Below are positions 48,721-58,411 of a DNA stretch of 64,000 nt, piece after piece. The DNA comes from Siphonodentalium dalli. Taxonomy: Eukaryota; Mollusca; Scaphopoda; Gadilida; Siphonodentaliidae. The stretch lies in the NCBI GenBank assembly GCA_032622095.1, contig CP136062.1, forward strand, positions 7,256,001 through 7,320,000, given 5' to 3'. How positions within the stretch are numbered: position 1 is the first letter of the stretch; each line of letters starts with the position of its first letter. Below the pieces are notes generated by a model. The model did no database searches and had not been told where the DNA came from. It worked only from the letters and a program-made list of their open reading frames with translations. A program made the position numbers and the translations under genes.

Positions 48721-49278
48721 CATACTCGGATCCATCCTTCTTAAGTGCAGCTAGGAGAAATCGCAGAACTTATCAGGAGGCATGAACAGTAATATCAGCA
48801 CTGTACTTCGAGTGCTATTGATAGCAGTGGTTAATGTAATAACTTATGAGACAGTTGATGGAGGGTTAATATTAAAAGCAGATGAAGTATGACCTTCTAC
48901 GCTACCTAGAAATGTGATTATATACGGTATCGAAATAATCGCACGTTATATCTATATTTACCATGCTTATCTAGAGTTTAATTTTTTGGGGAAAGCAGAC
49001 GAAAATTGAAGAACAACAGAGGGGGCAGTAACTCAGTCACATGCAGAGACTACTTTCGCTAAGTTGTCAAAGGTCGGGAAGTGGCACACCACAGGAATTA
49101 TTACTCAGGCCGATTTTGTTTCTAATATTCAGTAACGAAGGGATAACAAGTCCAATTAAGATATGTGCGGATGATACAAACATATATGGAACCATGAAGA
49201 CACACGATAACTAACAATTACTTCAAGAAGATGTATATAGACTGTCAAAGTGATCGAATAAGTGGACTTTAAGATTGA

Positions 49279-49586
49279 TTGATTGATTGATTGGGGTTTT
49301 ATGTCGCTTTAGCCACTAAGGCCATATCACGACATTGCCAGTTTTAATGGTGGAGGAAATCCGCACACTTACGGCTAATATAACAGTGATTTCAATGACT
49401 GATAAACTCGTCGACCATGTGCGGCAAACCACCGGCCGTCGGCAAGTAGCTAACAACTTTCCCAGATAACGATTTCGAGTTACAAAGTCCACGATGGAAA
49501 CATGTGGATTTGAACCCTTATCGCCAGCGATGGAAGGCGAAACGGCTTGGAGTTGTACCCCTAACCGATTGAGCCACCGATGCCCC
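49279..49586 (-). mobile_element. tRNA-derived SINE, complete, 308 bp, with 14-bp target duplication
   Basis: On the minus strand the head carries the pol III box A (TGGCTCAATCGG, plus 49565-49576) and box B (GGTTCAAATCC, within 49506-49517). A body of about 200 bases ends GCGACATAAAACCCC and then an AATC tail (plus 49279-49293). The flanks GACTTTAAGATTGA at 49265-49278 and 49587-49600 are identical, giving a perfect target-site duplication and the exact insertion point in the host LINE. The tail and final body resemble SINE 3' ends known from molluscs and other invertebrates; the exact family is not named here. Confidence 0.92.
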
Positions 49587-49796
49587 GACTTTAAGATTGA
49601 ACTCTGCACAATGCAAAGTGACGCACATTCGACAACAAGCCAGTGCAGGTACAACCTACACATCCCGAGAGGGAGATAAACACAACAACGGAGAAGATAC
49701 AACGGAAGAAAAATATATAGGACATTTTGGCAACAGAATGAAGTTTGACAAACACAGCGCAAAAACTGTGAACATGGCCAATTATAAATAGAGGAT

Positions 49797-50120
49797 CTCA
49801 CATGAGTTTCTATTTTATACGGAATTTATCAACCGAGTTCACTAAATTCGATTTGAGCCGAGGTTTACCGAGGCTCAAATATAATTTAGAGGACGAGGTT
49901 GATAAATTACGTATAAAATAGGACGAGTGTGAGATACCTTTTATCACATGATCAAATAAACCCGAAGCAACGCGAAATATTCATCGAAAACAACAATCAT
50001 AAACTACAGCGATCGCAAGTTATTTGAAGAACGCCGTGACGTCATCGCACGCGCTGATATTAAACGTGTCTATTACCGATAATTATGAAACTGCTTTTAT
50101 GGCCAAATTATGTGATAAAC
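49797..50120. mobile_element. Foldback element inside the LINE fragment
   Basis: ATCTCACATGAGTTTCTATTTTATACG..AATTTATCAACC (from 49795) pairs with GGTTGATAAATTACGTATAA.. to GTGAGAT (to about 49937), with an inner stem TTGAGCC/GGCTCAA. A second pair TTTTATCACATGA / ATTATGTGATAAA brackets 49938-50118. It interrupts the LINE between NMANYK and the C-terminal part. Confidence 0.65.
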
Positions 50121-50559
50121 ATGTATCTCGAAAATGATCATTCATATATATGGACACACAGATGTTTGCCACATTGTACATAACGTTTACCAGTCTCAAG
50201 CTGGAATATGATACGTTTATATAGTAACAATATACGAACAATAGTAGAAAGAGTACAGAGAAGATCAACTAAAATGTTGGCAGGAATCGATAATAAAGAT
50301 TTAGAAGGAATGCTTAAAGATCTAGGAACACACACATTAGAAAATCGAAGAGAGAGATAACTGACATGATACAAATGTACAACATGATGCACAAGACCGG
50401 TAAAGTTAAACTGAACAAGATACAAGTATACTGGAGGAAGCAAAACAAAAGTCGTCATAAGAATTTTAGGAAGAAAGGATATAGCAACACGTTATGCAAG
50501 AACGACTTTACAATCAGAAATACAAACAAGTGGAACAGTCTCTCTGAACATTAAATTGG

Positions 50560-51600
50560 TTCTGACCGGTTCGTTGAACGATTCTAAATATATTTTAAAT
50601 GACCAGTGGCGAGGCAAGCCAAGCAAATTGTGCGATATATTCTGACTTTAGCGCACTGTGCATATAGCAAATATAGGTTAAACTATGACGATTTACCAAT
50701 ACAAGCTTGAAGATCACAGGTAACAGAACAATGGGACCAAAATAGGTCAATGTTGAAGAACGGCAGCCAACCAAATAACCTAGATCGACTCTGTAACTAT
50801 TCGCTGGGTCTAGTCGATCACGACTAAATTTCGGGGGTGTACAGGACTAACCGGACAGTAACTATATAACATCGGCAATTTGCAAAACTGAGATATTAAA
50901 CAAATACTCAATACAAAGTATGCATTCGTGGGCGGGGGCAAAAAGTGTTTGGAATGATTGTGAAAACTTACATTTTCTGGGATATTTTGTGGAAGAAATC
51001 GTCTGACGGCGATGATTGAAAATTATTTGCTATGTGATAGAGCACTGACAACTGGTTTTAACTGATGTCGGGGGTCAAATGTTACTGACGAAATATTCAG
51101 TTGCCTTAAACTGTTTATAAGTGGTATCTAAAAGTGTTTATTTGCCGCAAAAATGGCCAAAAAGTGTCTGCAAACATTGACATCACAAATTATTTGCCTC
51201 TGACTCAGTTTCTTCCGGTTTTTATTTGTGTCCGTTGATCCAAAGAACACACGAGCAGTGAGATTATCAAACTTCGACTGATAATTAATAAGCATAAGCA
51301 TAAGAACATGTAGAAATTATTAGCAAAAGTGCGTAAAAGTATTGATATGTTCCTTGATCAGCTAGATGTACTGATTGTATACATACTTCTTAAGCTTATC
51401 TTAAAATGAACAATCAATGGCTGTGTCTCTCCAGGTGGGAATGACCCTGGTCCAATCAGCCCGCTACATCCCACAATTTGTGCTGAGTACACCAATTACG
51501 CATGCGATGGAAGCTATTGATTGACAATCAAACATCAACTTCTTTGAGAAATCAGCTTAATCCTAGCCTCACATGCCACCTGTCATTGCGATTTGATATC
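50560..51600. other. No gene recognised
   Basis: AT-rich sequence without recognised repeats or coding similarity. Confidence 0.5.
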
Positions 51601-54600
51601 AGTCGCTATCTAATCCTGAACCTGTGCTCGGTCCGAAAATTAAAAAATATGTGAAAAATAAGAACAAACTTTGGGCCGAAAAAATTGAGTCGAAAAGAAC
51701 GAAATGCTTCAAAATTAGGCAAAGTAAATAAAATAAAGGGAAAATGACCCAAATGAGCCCAAATTCTAAAGTGGCCAGCTGGGCCGAACATTTTGGGCCG
51801 AAAATTTGTTTGATCGAGTTTGAAAAAGTGGTCCAAACAATTCTCCAACCTGTGCTCTGTCTGAAACAAAATAGAAAGTGTGGCAAATGGCCACGGGAAC
51901 GTAATTACAAAATAAGAAAATATGGGCCGAACAAAATTTTTGTCGAAAAGTTTGAAATGCCTCGAAATTAGGCAAAGTAAAAAAACATTCTCAAGTGGCG
52001 AGCTGGGTGGAACATTTTGGTCCGATAATTGTTTTGGTCGTCTTTGAAAAAGTGGTCCGAAAAAGTCTCCAACAAGTGCTCGGTCGGAACATTTTTTAGA
52101 AAATGTGGCAAACGACCACGGGAACGTACTTAGTAAAAATAAGAAGCATTTGGGCCGATCTGAATTTTGGTCGAAAAGTCCGAAATGAAGGAAAAAAGGC
52201 ACTAATGAGTCCAAATGCTCAAGTGGCGAGCTGGCGGGAACAATTTGCGCTGAAATTGTTTGGGTCGAGTTTGAAAAAGTTGTCCGAAAATTCTCCAACC
52301 TGTGCTCGGTCCGAACAAATTTAGAAAATGCAGCAAATGACAACGGGGACGTACTGAGTAAAACAATAAGGACAATTTGGGCTGAACAAATTTGGGTCGA
52401 AAGTCCGAAATGTCGGAAATTAGGCAAAGTAGAAACAAATGTAGGAAAATGGCCACAATGAGTTCAAATTAAAATTTGTTTGGTCGAGTTTGAAAAAGTG
52501 GTCCAGAAAAGTCTCCAACCTGTGCTCTGTCCAAATTTTTTTTTTGAAAATGTGGCAAATGACCACAGTAACGTACTGAGTAAAATTAGAAAATTTGGGT
52601 CAAAATAAATTTGAATCGAAAAGTCTGAAATGCCTCGAAATTAGGCTGATTCAAAAAATTAACGGACAAAGGCACCAATGAGTCCAAATTATCAAGTGGC
52701 GAGCTGGGCGGAACATTTTGGTCAGATAATTGTTTTGGTCGAGTTTGAAAAAGTGGTCCGAAAAGTAACCAACCTGTGCTCGGTCCGAATTTTTTAGAAA
52801 AAAATTGGTTCTAAAGGTCCGAAATGCCTCGAAATTAGGCAAAGTTAAAAAATGAAGGGAACATGGCAGAAATGAGTCCAAATTATCAAGTGGCCAGTTG
52901 GGCGGAACATTTTGGGCCAAACTTTATTTTGGTCGTGTTTGAAAAAGTGGTCCGAACAATTCTCCAATCTGTGCTCATGGACGTACGAACATGACATTTG
53001 GAACTTATTCCCTATTCCTTGTTCTCAGAAATGTCTGAGGGATGAAAATATGGTATATATATACCATTTTCGAGAACGGTAAAGATTTCGACCAATTTGA
53101 CGGAATGGATATGTGGCCAATCTCAAATACCTCTAGAAATACCCCAACCTCCATCATCCCCGAGAGGTACCACTCCGAGTGGGTGAAATTGGATATGGGC
53201 CATTTTCTAGAACTGTAAGGATTTCGGCCAATATGACGGCATGGGTTGGTGACCCGCGTCAAATACCCCCTAGAAACACATTAGAGTAAAAAAAGAACCA
53301 ATATTGTGTCGGTTTAATATTGTAGTTTTATTTTCACTTTTAAACCAGCATTTCTTTTAATCAACATTTCTAGACTTTGATTTTGAAAAATAACGATTCT
53401 GTTGTTTCAGATGTTTTATTGTTTCACACTTTTCCGCTTGGCCCACGTTTTCGTCAACCACAAGCTTCTTTCGTTTCAATTATTGAAACTATTTCAGATT
53501 TCATACACGTACCGGTACAAGCAATCCATTTTAATAATTATATGTTTTAATTGAATGAATTGCATATCCCGTACAATTATCCAAACTTGCCGCCCCTTAG
53601 TCGCTATGTTTGGTATCATAATTTCGGTATGGAACTATATACGGTGTTGTATTGGCTTGTCGCTTGGTACATAAGTTCGCGTCTATTCTGTTGTATCCGA
53701 TATGACCATTTAAAACTTCTCCTTATCATCTTGATGTGTCACAAGTGACAAATTATAAGTATTGTCCGATTGTTATAATGGACGATTCATTATTTCGTAT
53801 TAATTAACCGACACGTTGTGTACATAGTTATGACTTCATGCATGTGTAATGGCGTCGGCTATTCGTAAAATTTACCCAAATATGAGTTAAAGTGAAGACT
53901 AGTTCACCAGTATGTTGTATTCAAGATTACGAAGCACACCAGAATTTTAAACAAATGGTATATGGAATTTGCAGGTATAGTTGCCATGCACATATCATCC
54001 CCAGTACTTAAATGTCATGACAATCCAATTAATTAGTATTAAAAAAAACCAACTTGGCCATTACGTCACCGTATAGACAAGGGGGTGCACATTCCTGAAT
54101 TATACACAATGTCGCTGTTGGGAAACGGGCTACACTGCCAATATGACAAAATTGTGCTCGGCATGCACTGATGTCTGTACATAAATTGTTAAGTCAATAT
54201 ATGGAATTGTGTTTGTCGTGTGGGGAAATATAACGAGGAATGTTAAAATACGCACACATTAACACAAGATTGTCCAGAATAAAATATCTATGCATTTAGT
54301 ACATGAATTCTACAGTTATTCCGTTTCAATGTGTTGGGCAATCATTACCCTGGTGAGCCTCAACATTCAGTGACCATTTACAGCTCCCAGGGAACAGGGT
54401 ATGTACAAACACAATGTGGCTGGCATACTGACAATATTTTTCACTGCTCATAATCAGGTACCCTTTTCAACGCATGAGGGGTGCGACAGTACGAGCGTCC
54501 TTGCTCAAGGGTCACAACTTGGCGCGAAATTTTAACTTCGTAAAATCTGACAATTGTGAATTCGTCAATAGCCACAGTAAGGGAAAGTCCTGTCCAAAAA

Positions 54601-54860
54601 GTGCTGTCCACAAATTGGGCGTAAGTAGTGTCTGACGTCAAAAGTGTGCTACACTGCAGCTTGTGTTGCTACATTGCAGATACTGGGAATTGATAGGTGG
54701 CCCATTTTGGTGTAAATTCTTTGATTGCCACTATATGTTGACATTACTGTTAAATAGTACATGGGAAGCCATTATCACATGGGATTTTTTTAAACAAAAA
54801 GTATAGCTAAATTTCAATAGCATATATTTCCCACATTCATGAATTTAGTATCATGTTTGT
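51600..54860. repeat. Large interspersed repeat copy 2, with expanded 220-bp array
   Basis: Same family and orientation as 24420-27600. The left end here is an array of about six diverged units of 190-255 bases (anchor GTCGAGTTTGAAAAAGTGGT at about 51815, 52039, 52266, 52483, 52739, 52933), where copy 1 has one. The 53000-54600 part follows copy 1 (GACATTTGGAACTTATTCCC; CACACTTTTCCGCTTGGCCC; CATCTTGATGTGTCACAAGT). The right end is cut by the GC-rich YR element near 54864. Long minus-strand ORFs over the array (for example 273 codons at 51606-52427) arise because the units lack stops in that frame; they have no domain. Confidence 0.8.
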
Positions 54861-54863
54861 GAA

Positions 54864-54890
54864 ATATGCAACCTGGGTGTACCACGCCAC
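54864..54890. repeat. 27-bp direct repeat, left copy
   Basis: ATATGCAACCTGGGTGTACC followed by ACGCCAC. It is identical to 55390-55416 and lies at the AT/GC composition boundary. Confidence 0.9.
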
Positions 54891-55389
54891 ACGCCTAAAC
54901 CAAAAAAGGTAAGGCACGGCACCGGGCCGTGCCAAACCAAGCACTAACCAGTCACTGGAGGGAGTGGTGGGCCAAAGGCCCACACCTGAAGGGGGTGGGA
55001 TGGCGGGTAGAATTTATTGTCCTTGTGGTCTGTGCGAAATTCGTTTGAATGGGCAGTCGGGTATCGACAACGTCACCACGAGGACAATCAATCAATCAAG
55101 ATACCCGACTTTCTCGTGGTTGGCGCTCAGATGTTCACTTGACCTCGAACTTTCTAAACAGATGACCCCGGTCGCAGGTCGATACAATATTAAGGTCGAC
55201 CGTCTATAAAAATCTTTTCCTTCGTAAAATTTATTTGATATCCTATCTCCCTACTTTACGACAATTCCCTGGGTACCACTGGTGGGCTAAATAATTAAAG
55301 ACTAAGACATATTTGCGTAATGGCAATTCTTTAATCGAATTACCGAAATTATGACAATCATCGGCATGTGGCGCGGCCCCGATTGAACA

Positions 55390-55416
55390 ATATGCAACCT
55401 GGGTGTACCACGCCAC
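55390..55416. repeat. 27-bp direct repeat, right copy
   Basis: Exact repeat of 54864-54890; the start-to-start distance is 526 bases. Short split direct repeats are a hallmark of some YR retroelements (PAT, Ngaro), but there is too little here to say more. Confidence 0.9.
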
Positions 55417-55559
55417 TTGCCGAGTGAAGTGTTGGACGCGAGCTCGGCATACACCCACCAGAAGCCAATACAAATACCAGTAGAAAGACTGAGAAAATAA
55501 CCCACCTATAAAAAGAAAGTGTAAAATTACGCAACGCCAGGGCGGGGAAATGAGAAAAC

Positions 55560-56090
55560 CCACTTCAACCCCAGAGACTGATTAGCGCTAGAAAAAAAAA
55601 CCACCAAAAAACCAACAGTGAAAAAGAACCAAAAAAAAACTATCACTGTAACAGTGAAAAAGAAAACAAAAACCATCACTGGAACAGTGAAACCGGCGCT
55701 ACCAGAGACTGATGAGCGCTTAATAAAAATAAATATTAACCACCAAAAAACCATCACTGGAACAGTGAAACCGGCGCTACCAGAGACTGATGAGCGCTAA
55801 AAAAAATATATATATTAACCACCAAAAAACCATCACTGGAACAGTGAAACCAGCGCTACCAGAGACTGGTGAGCGCAACCAAAAAACCATCACTATAAAA
55901 GTGAAACCGGCGCTACCCGAGGCTGATGAGCGCATGAAAAAAAAGGACCACCACCATCACTAGACAGTGAAAAATAAATAACCAAAAACCATCACTGGAA
56001 CAGTGAAACCGGCGCTACCAGAGACTGATGAGCGCTTAAAAAAAAATAATAACAACCAAAAAACCATCACTAGCACAGTGAAACCAGTGC
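55560..56090. repeat. Hairpin-bearing tandem array next to the YR gene
   Basis: Eight sites with conserved arms TCACT and AGTGA start at 55643, 55676, 55754, 55833, 55880, 55957, 55992 and 56067. The loops differ (GTAAC, GGAAC four times, ATAAA, AGAC, AGCAC). Five are followed by a second inverted pair of the type GCGCTACC....GAGCGC. Units are separated by A-rich stretches of variable length. Confidence 0.9.
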
Positions 56091-56509
56091 AACCATTGCG
56101 CACCACCAGCAGAGGCAGGGGGCGGATGTCGGTCGGACAGGAAACGGAAACCGGGCCATGAAGTACCTCCCAGAGGGCCATGTAAACTGTGTAGCGCATA
56201 CGCGGACAACGCTCGTGCCCCGCTCGGAACGGAAAATTAGGGGGTGCGGAAAACAGAAAAAAAAGGACAGGGAGAGACCAGGCAGCGAGATCCCCCACGC
56301 GTGCTGCGACACGACTTACATGCCGGATAACCCTACCAAACCCCTCCCAGTCGCGGGAAATCGGACTGAGCGTGCCCGTCGTGTCGGCAAACGGAACTGT
56401 AGATAACGACGCCCGGCAATGATGGAAGGGTGCCCGCTCGGCCGCTGTGACTGTGCTATACGATGGTGGCAAGACACACGAACGGAAACGTGCAATCGCG
56501 GAACTCTTG

Positions 56510-57640
56510 TTATGACCACGGCGGAGGACGGATGTACTTACGAAACGCGTCGGAGTTCCAGCGCCCGAGCATCCGGATTTGTTCATCGGAGTAACCCCGC
56601 GATGCTGCCAAGCACGCCCCTCCTATCCGAAGGGAATGAGACTTGAAATCCCGGTCATCCAGTCGCAGAAATGACAACACCCACCGGAGAACGGCATTGA
56701 AATGCGCTCGTGTAATGCCCCGACCGTCCGGTGAGCAGAAGACAGGGCCCGCCGTTGAACCGCGATGTTTAGTGAAGACGGATATTAGGCGAAGCGGACA
56801 AAAGGTTGGTTCCGCTAACTTGCCAATGGCGACCACTGGGGGCAATTTATTAACACTGTGCTTGAAATGCCGGAAGCAGATGTGGATGGAGGCGGGCGTG
56901 ACGGTAACATCAGAACAGAGCAGGACATTTAGATGAGGCGCAGAGAGTGACGTGTACAGTTCGCAGACACGGGCCAGCGCATAGAACGCGAATACGAATA
57001 GTGCGCGGAAAAGGACAATTCAGTGTGTGATGCCACGCAACAGGGCAATACAGCGATCATAGAGTGTAACATGGGAAGAGTAATTGGTCGGCGCGGGTCG
57101 CCGATCGGGCGCAAGCGTTGAAAGCCCGCGAGCATTTTGTGAATCCGGAAATATGTAGTGGGAGTCGCTAAGCCCTGAATTTTGTGCTGATATGCGATGA
57201 CCGACAAAACACTACGCACCGTGGCGGTGCTATACCCGATCTGGAAAAGATGTGCGTGGAAGAGCCCCAGCGTGCTCACGTTAACGGGCGGATACGGTCG
57301 GACGTTAAAGCGGGAAGCAAACTGAAACAAAAAAAAACCCAGTGCCGGCCGTATACTGCCGAGATGAACAAGTAAGGGCAGCATCGAGTAGCCGAGTCAT
57401 AGTTCCCACAAGGTGTCGATGGTCAGCGACGCAGGCAACGGTGTCGGTTCCGGGTCGGCCCATGGGGCTAGCCGGTGGAATGTCGAGATCAGAAGCCACG
57501 GTAGCGTTAGTCTGTGGCTGTCCTAATGCCGACGAGGGACCGCGGCACCCTGAACGGGAGACGATGCCACCAAGTCCCAGCCATGCGTCCTGCAATTTTG
57601 GAGCCAGACGCGCCTTGTCCTCTGCAGAATGCACTAACGG
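56510..57640 (-). pseudogene. Tyrosine recombinase (DIRS/Crypton-like), catalytic residues kept, frame broken
   Basis: The N-terminal part (57634-57340) ends LLDAALTCSSRQYTAG, the usual start of a core-binding domain. After a shift at the A-run near 57330-57340 the domain continues in another frame (57384-57010): GYSTATVRSVLSVIAYQHKI, YFRIHKMLAGFQRLRP, RRPITLPMLHSM. A second shift near 57010 leads into the catalytic domain, open from about 57015 to TAA 56510: ALARVCELYTSL (Arg I, codon 56971-56969), HSLRIGGA (His 56638, Arg II 56629), LGRWNSDAFRKYIR (Trp, nucleophile Tyr codon 56536-56534). All catalytic positions of the fold are present. The two or three shifts could be decay, short introns or sequencing errors in homopolymers. 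Expected role: cutting and joining DNA for element integration. Confidence 0.85.
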
Positions 57641-57681
57641 GATTGAGAGGAGAGGCCCGCTATCCTAGCCCGGAAAACACA

Positions 57682-58056
57682 CTACTCGGCTTCCCCGCGA
57701 ATATCGGCCGAAGCAGCCACCGATGCAACCTCCTCGGGCATGACCACAGCACGCGCCCGACCACGCGACGATCTCGCACCAACCGATGAAGCTGTAGTCG
57801 ACCGCACCGACCTATGACGCACACTGCCAGGCACACGCGTGACCCGCGGCCGTACGGGACGAACAATTGTAGGCGCGCCGTAGAATATGTACCACTCCTG
57901 GCGGGCATCCCCTTCGAACGGGCAGGGATGCCGGCTGGTAATGCATGCCTGGTCACCCGCGATGGTCCAACCACGTCCACCGGGACATCGGGTACTAATC
58001 GGTGTCTGGTCATTGCTGTCGCGTTTGGCATCTGAAAAAAAGGAGAAAACAAGTAC
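57682..58056 (-). CDS. ORF upstream of the YR gene, probably its N-terminal part
   Basis: From an acceptor-like TTTTCTCCTTTTTTCAG (minus strand, just above 58035) the frame reads DAKRDSNDQTPISTRCPGGR, GWTIAGDQACITSRHPCPFE and DARQEWYIFYGAPTIVRPVR, then an Arg/Ser/Ala-rich stretch, and stops at TAG (57682-57684). A possible acceptor CATTCTGCAG at about 57632 (minus strand) could join it to the recombinase frame. The WTIAGDQAC..EWYIFYGA part looks like real protein but is not recognised. Moderately uncertain. Confidence 0.4.
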   Translation of the reverse strand, partial: VLVFSFFSDAKRDSNDQTPISTRCPGGRGWTIAGDQACITSRHPCPFEGDARQEWYIFYGAPTIVRPVRPRVTRVPGSVRHRSVRSTTASSVGARSSRGRARAVVMPEEVASVAASADIRGEAE

Positions 58057-58099
58057 AAAGGTCAGAACAAGAGGCGTAACCGACTCCCCGGCCAGCACG

Positions 58100-58405
58100 C
58101 CGTACCGCTATTTGAAATGGGACGATTTAAATTTGATGCATTTCTCAGTACGTAAGCACAGTTATCCTTAACCTGTGACGGAAGATGCCGAGTTAAGTAG
58201 GCGGGGGCTTTGCTGTTTGCAATATCGTAAAATATACTCATTCGTTTAACATACCGCCTACTGTCCAGCTTCTCCCATCCGAGTTGAAAGAGCAACCTAT
58301 CATGGGGGACCGATTTTGTACAACCTGTAACTATACGAGTGCACGGGCCACCCGAGCTGTCCGCCCCGGGGAAGAAGGAGAAGTGCTGACTCACTTGTGA
58401 GTACC
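58100..58405 (-). mobile_element. LINE C-terminal fragment
   Basis: On the minus strand: RIVTGCTKSVPHDRLLFQLG, WEKLDSRRYVKRMSIFYDIA, NSKAPAYLTRHLPSQ and YVLRNASNLNRP. This pattern (RI.TG....LL.ELGWE.L..RR) lies after the RT in many LINEs. It is cut by the YR element on one side. Confidence 0.85.
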
Positions 58406-58411
58406 TCCTCA

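Larger units (their letters stand above)
49140..50560 (+). mobile_element. LINE fragment (+), split by a SINE and a foldback element
   Basis: Pieces in order: IKICADDTNIYGTMKTHDN (RT active site, from 49155), LLQEDVYRLSK and NKWTL up to 49270; after the SINE, NSAQCKVTHIRQQASAGTTY and NRMKFDKHSAKTVNMANYK to 49791; after the foldback, LEYD..., VERVQRRSTKMLAGIDNKDL (near 50245-50305) and a C-terminal segment ending TNKWNSLSEH at 50554. The order is normal for a LINE 3' half. Several stops are present. Confidence 0.85.
54864..58110 (-). mobile_element. GC-rich tyrosine-recombinase element
   Basis: The composition shifts sharply from AT-rich to GC-rich at about 54.9 kb and back at about 58.1 kb, where a LINE fragment begins. 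The island carries, reading on the minus strand: an ORF at 58056-57682, a broken YR gene (57640-56510), then a spacer with hairpin array (56090-55600) and a 27-base direct repeat pair. No reverse transcriptase, RNase H or methyltransferase is visible, so it is either a Crypton-like DNA element or the YR end of a DIRS/Ngaro-type retroelement. Its exact ends are not defined. Confidence 0.6.

Noticed and set aside
49316-49801. 161-codon minus-strand ORF
   Set aside because: It covers the SINE and the antisense of a LINE fragment and has no domain.
51606-52427. 273-codon minus-strand ORF
   Set aside because: It runs through the 220-bp array, repeats the same peptide phrases with each unit, and neighbouring frames are open too. 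It has no domain and is a by-product of the repeat.
55960-56586. 208-codon minus-strand ORF downstream of the recombinase
   Set aside because: It overlaps the catalytic frame and the hairpin array; its end simply translates the array (GFTVPVMVF repeated).
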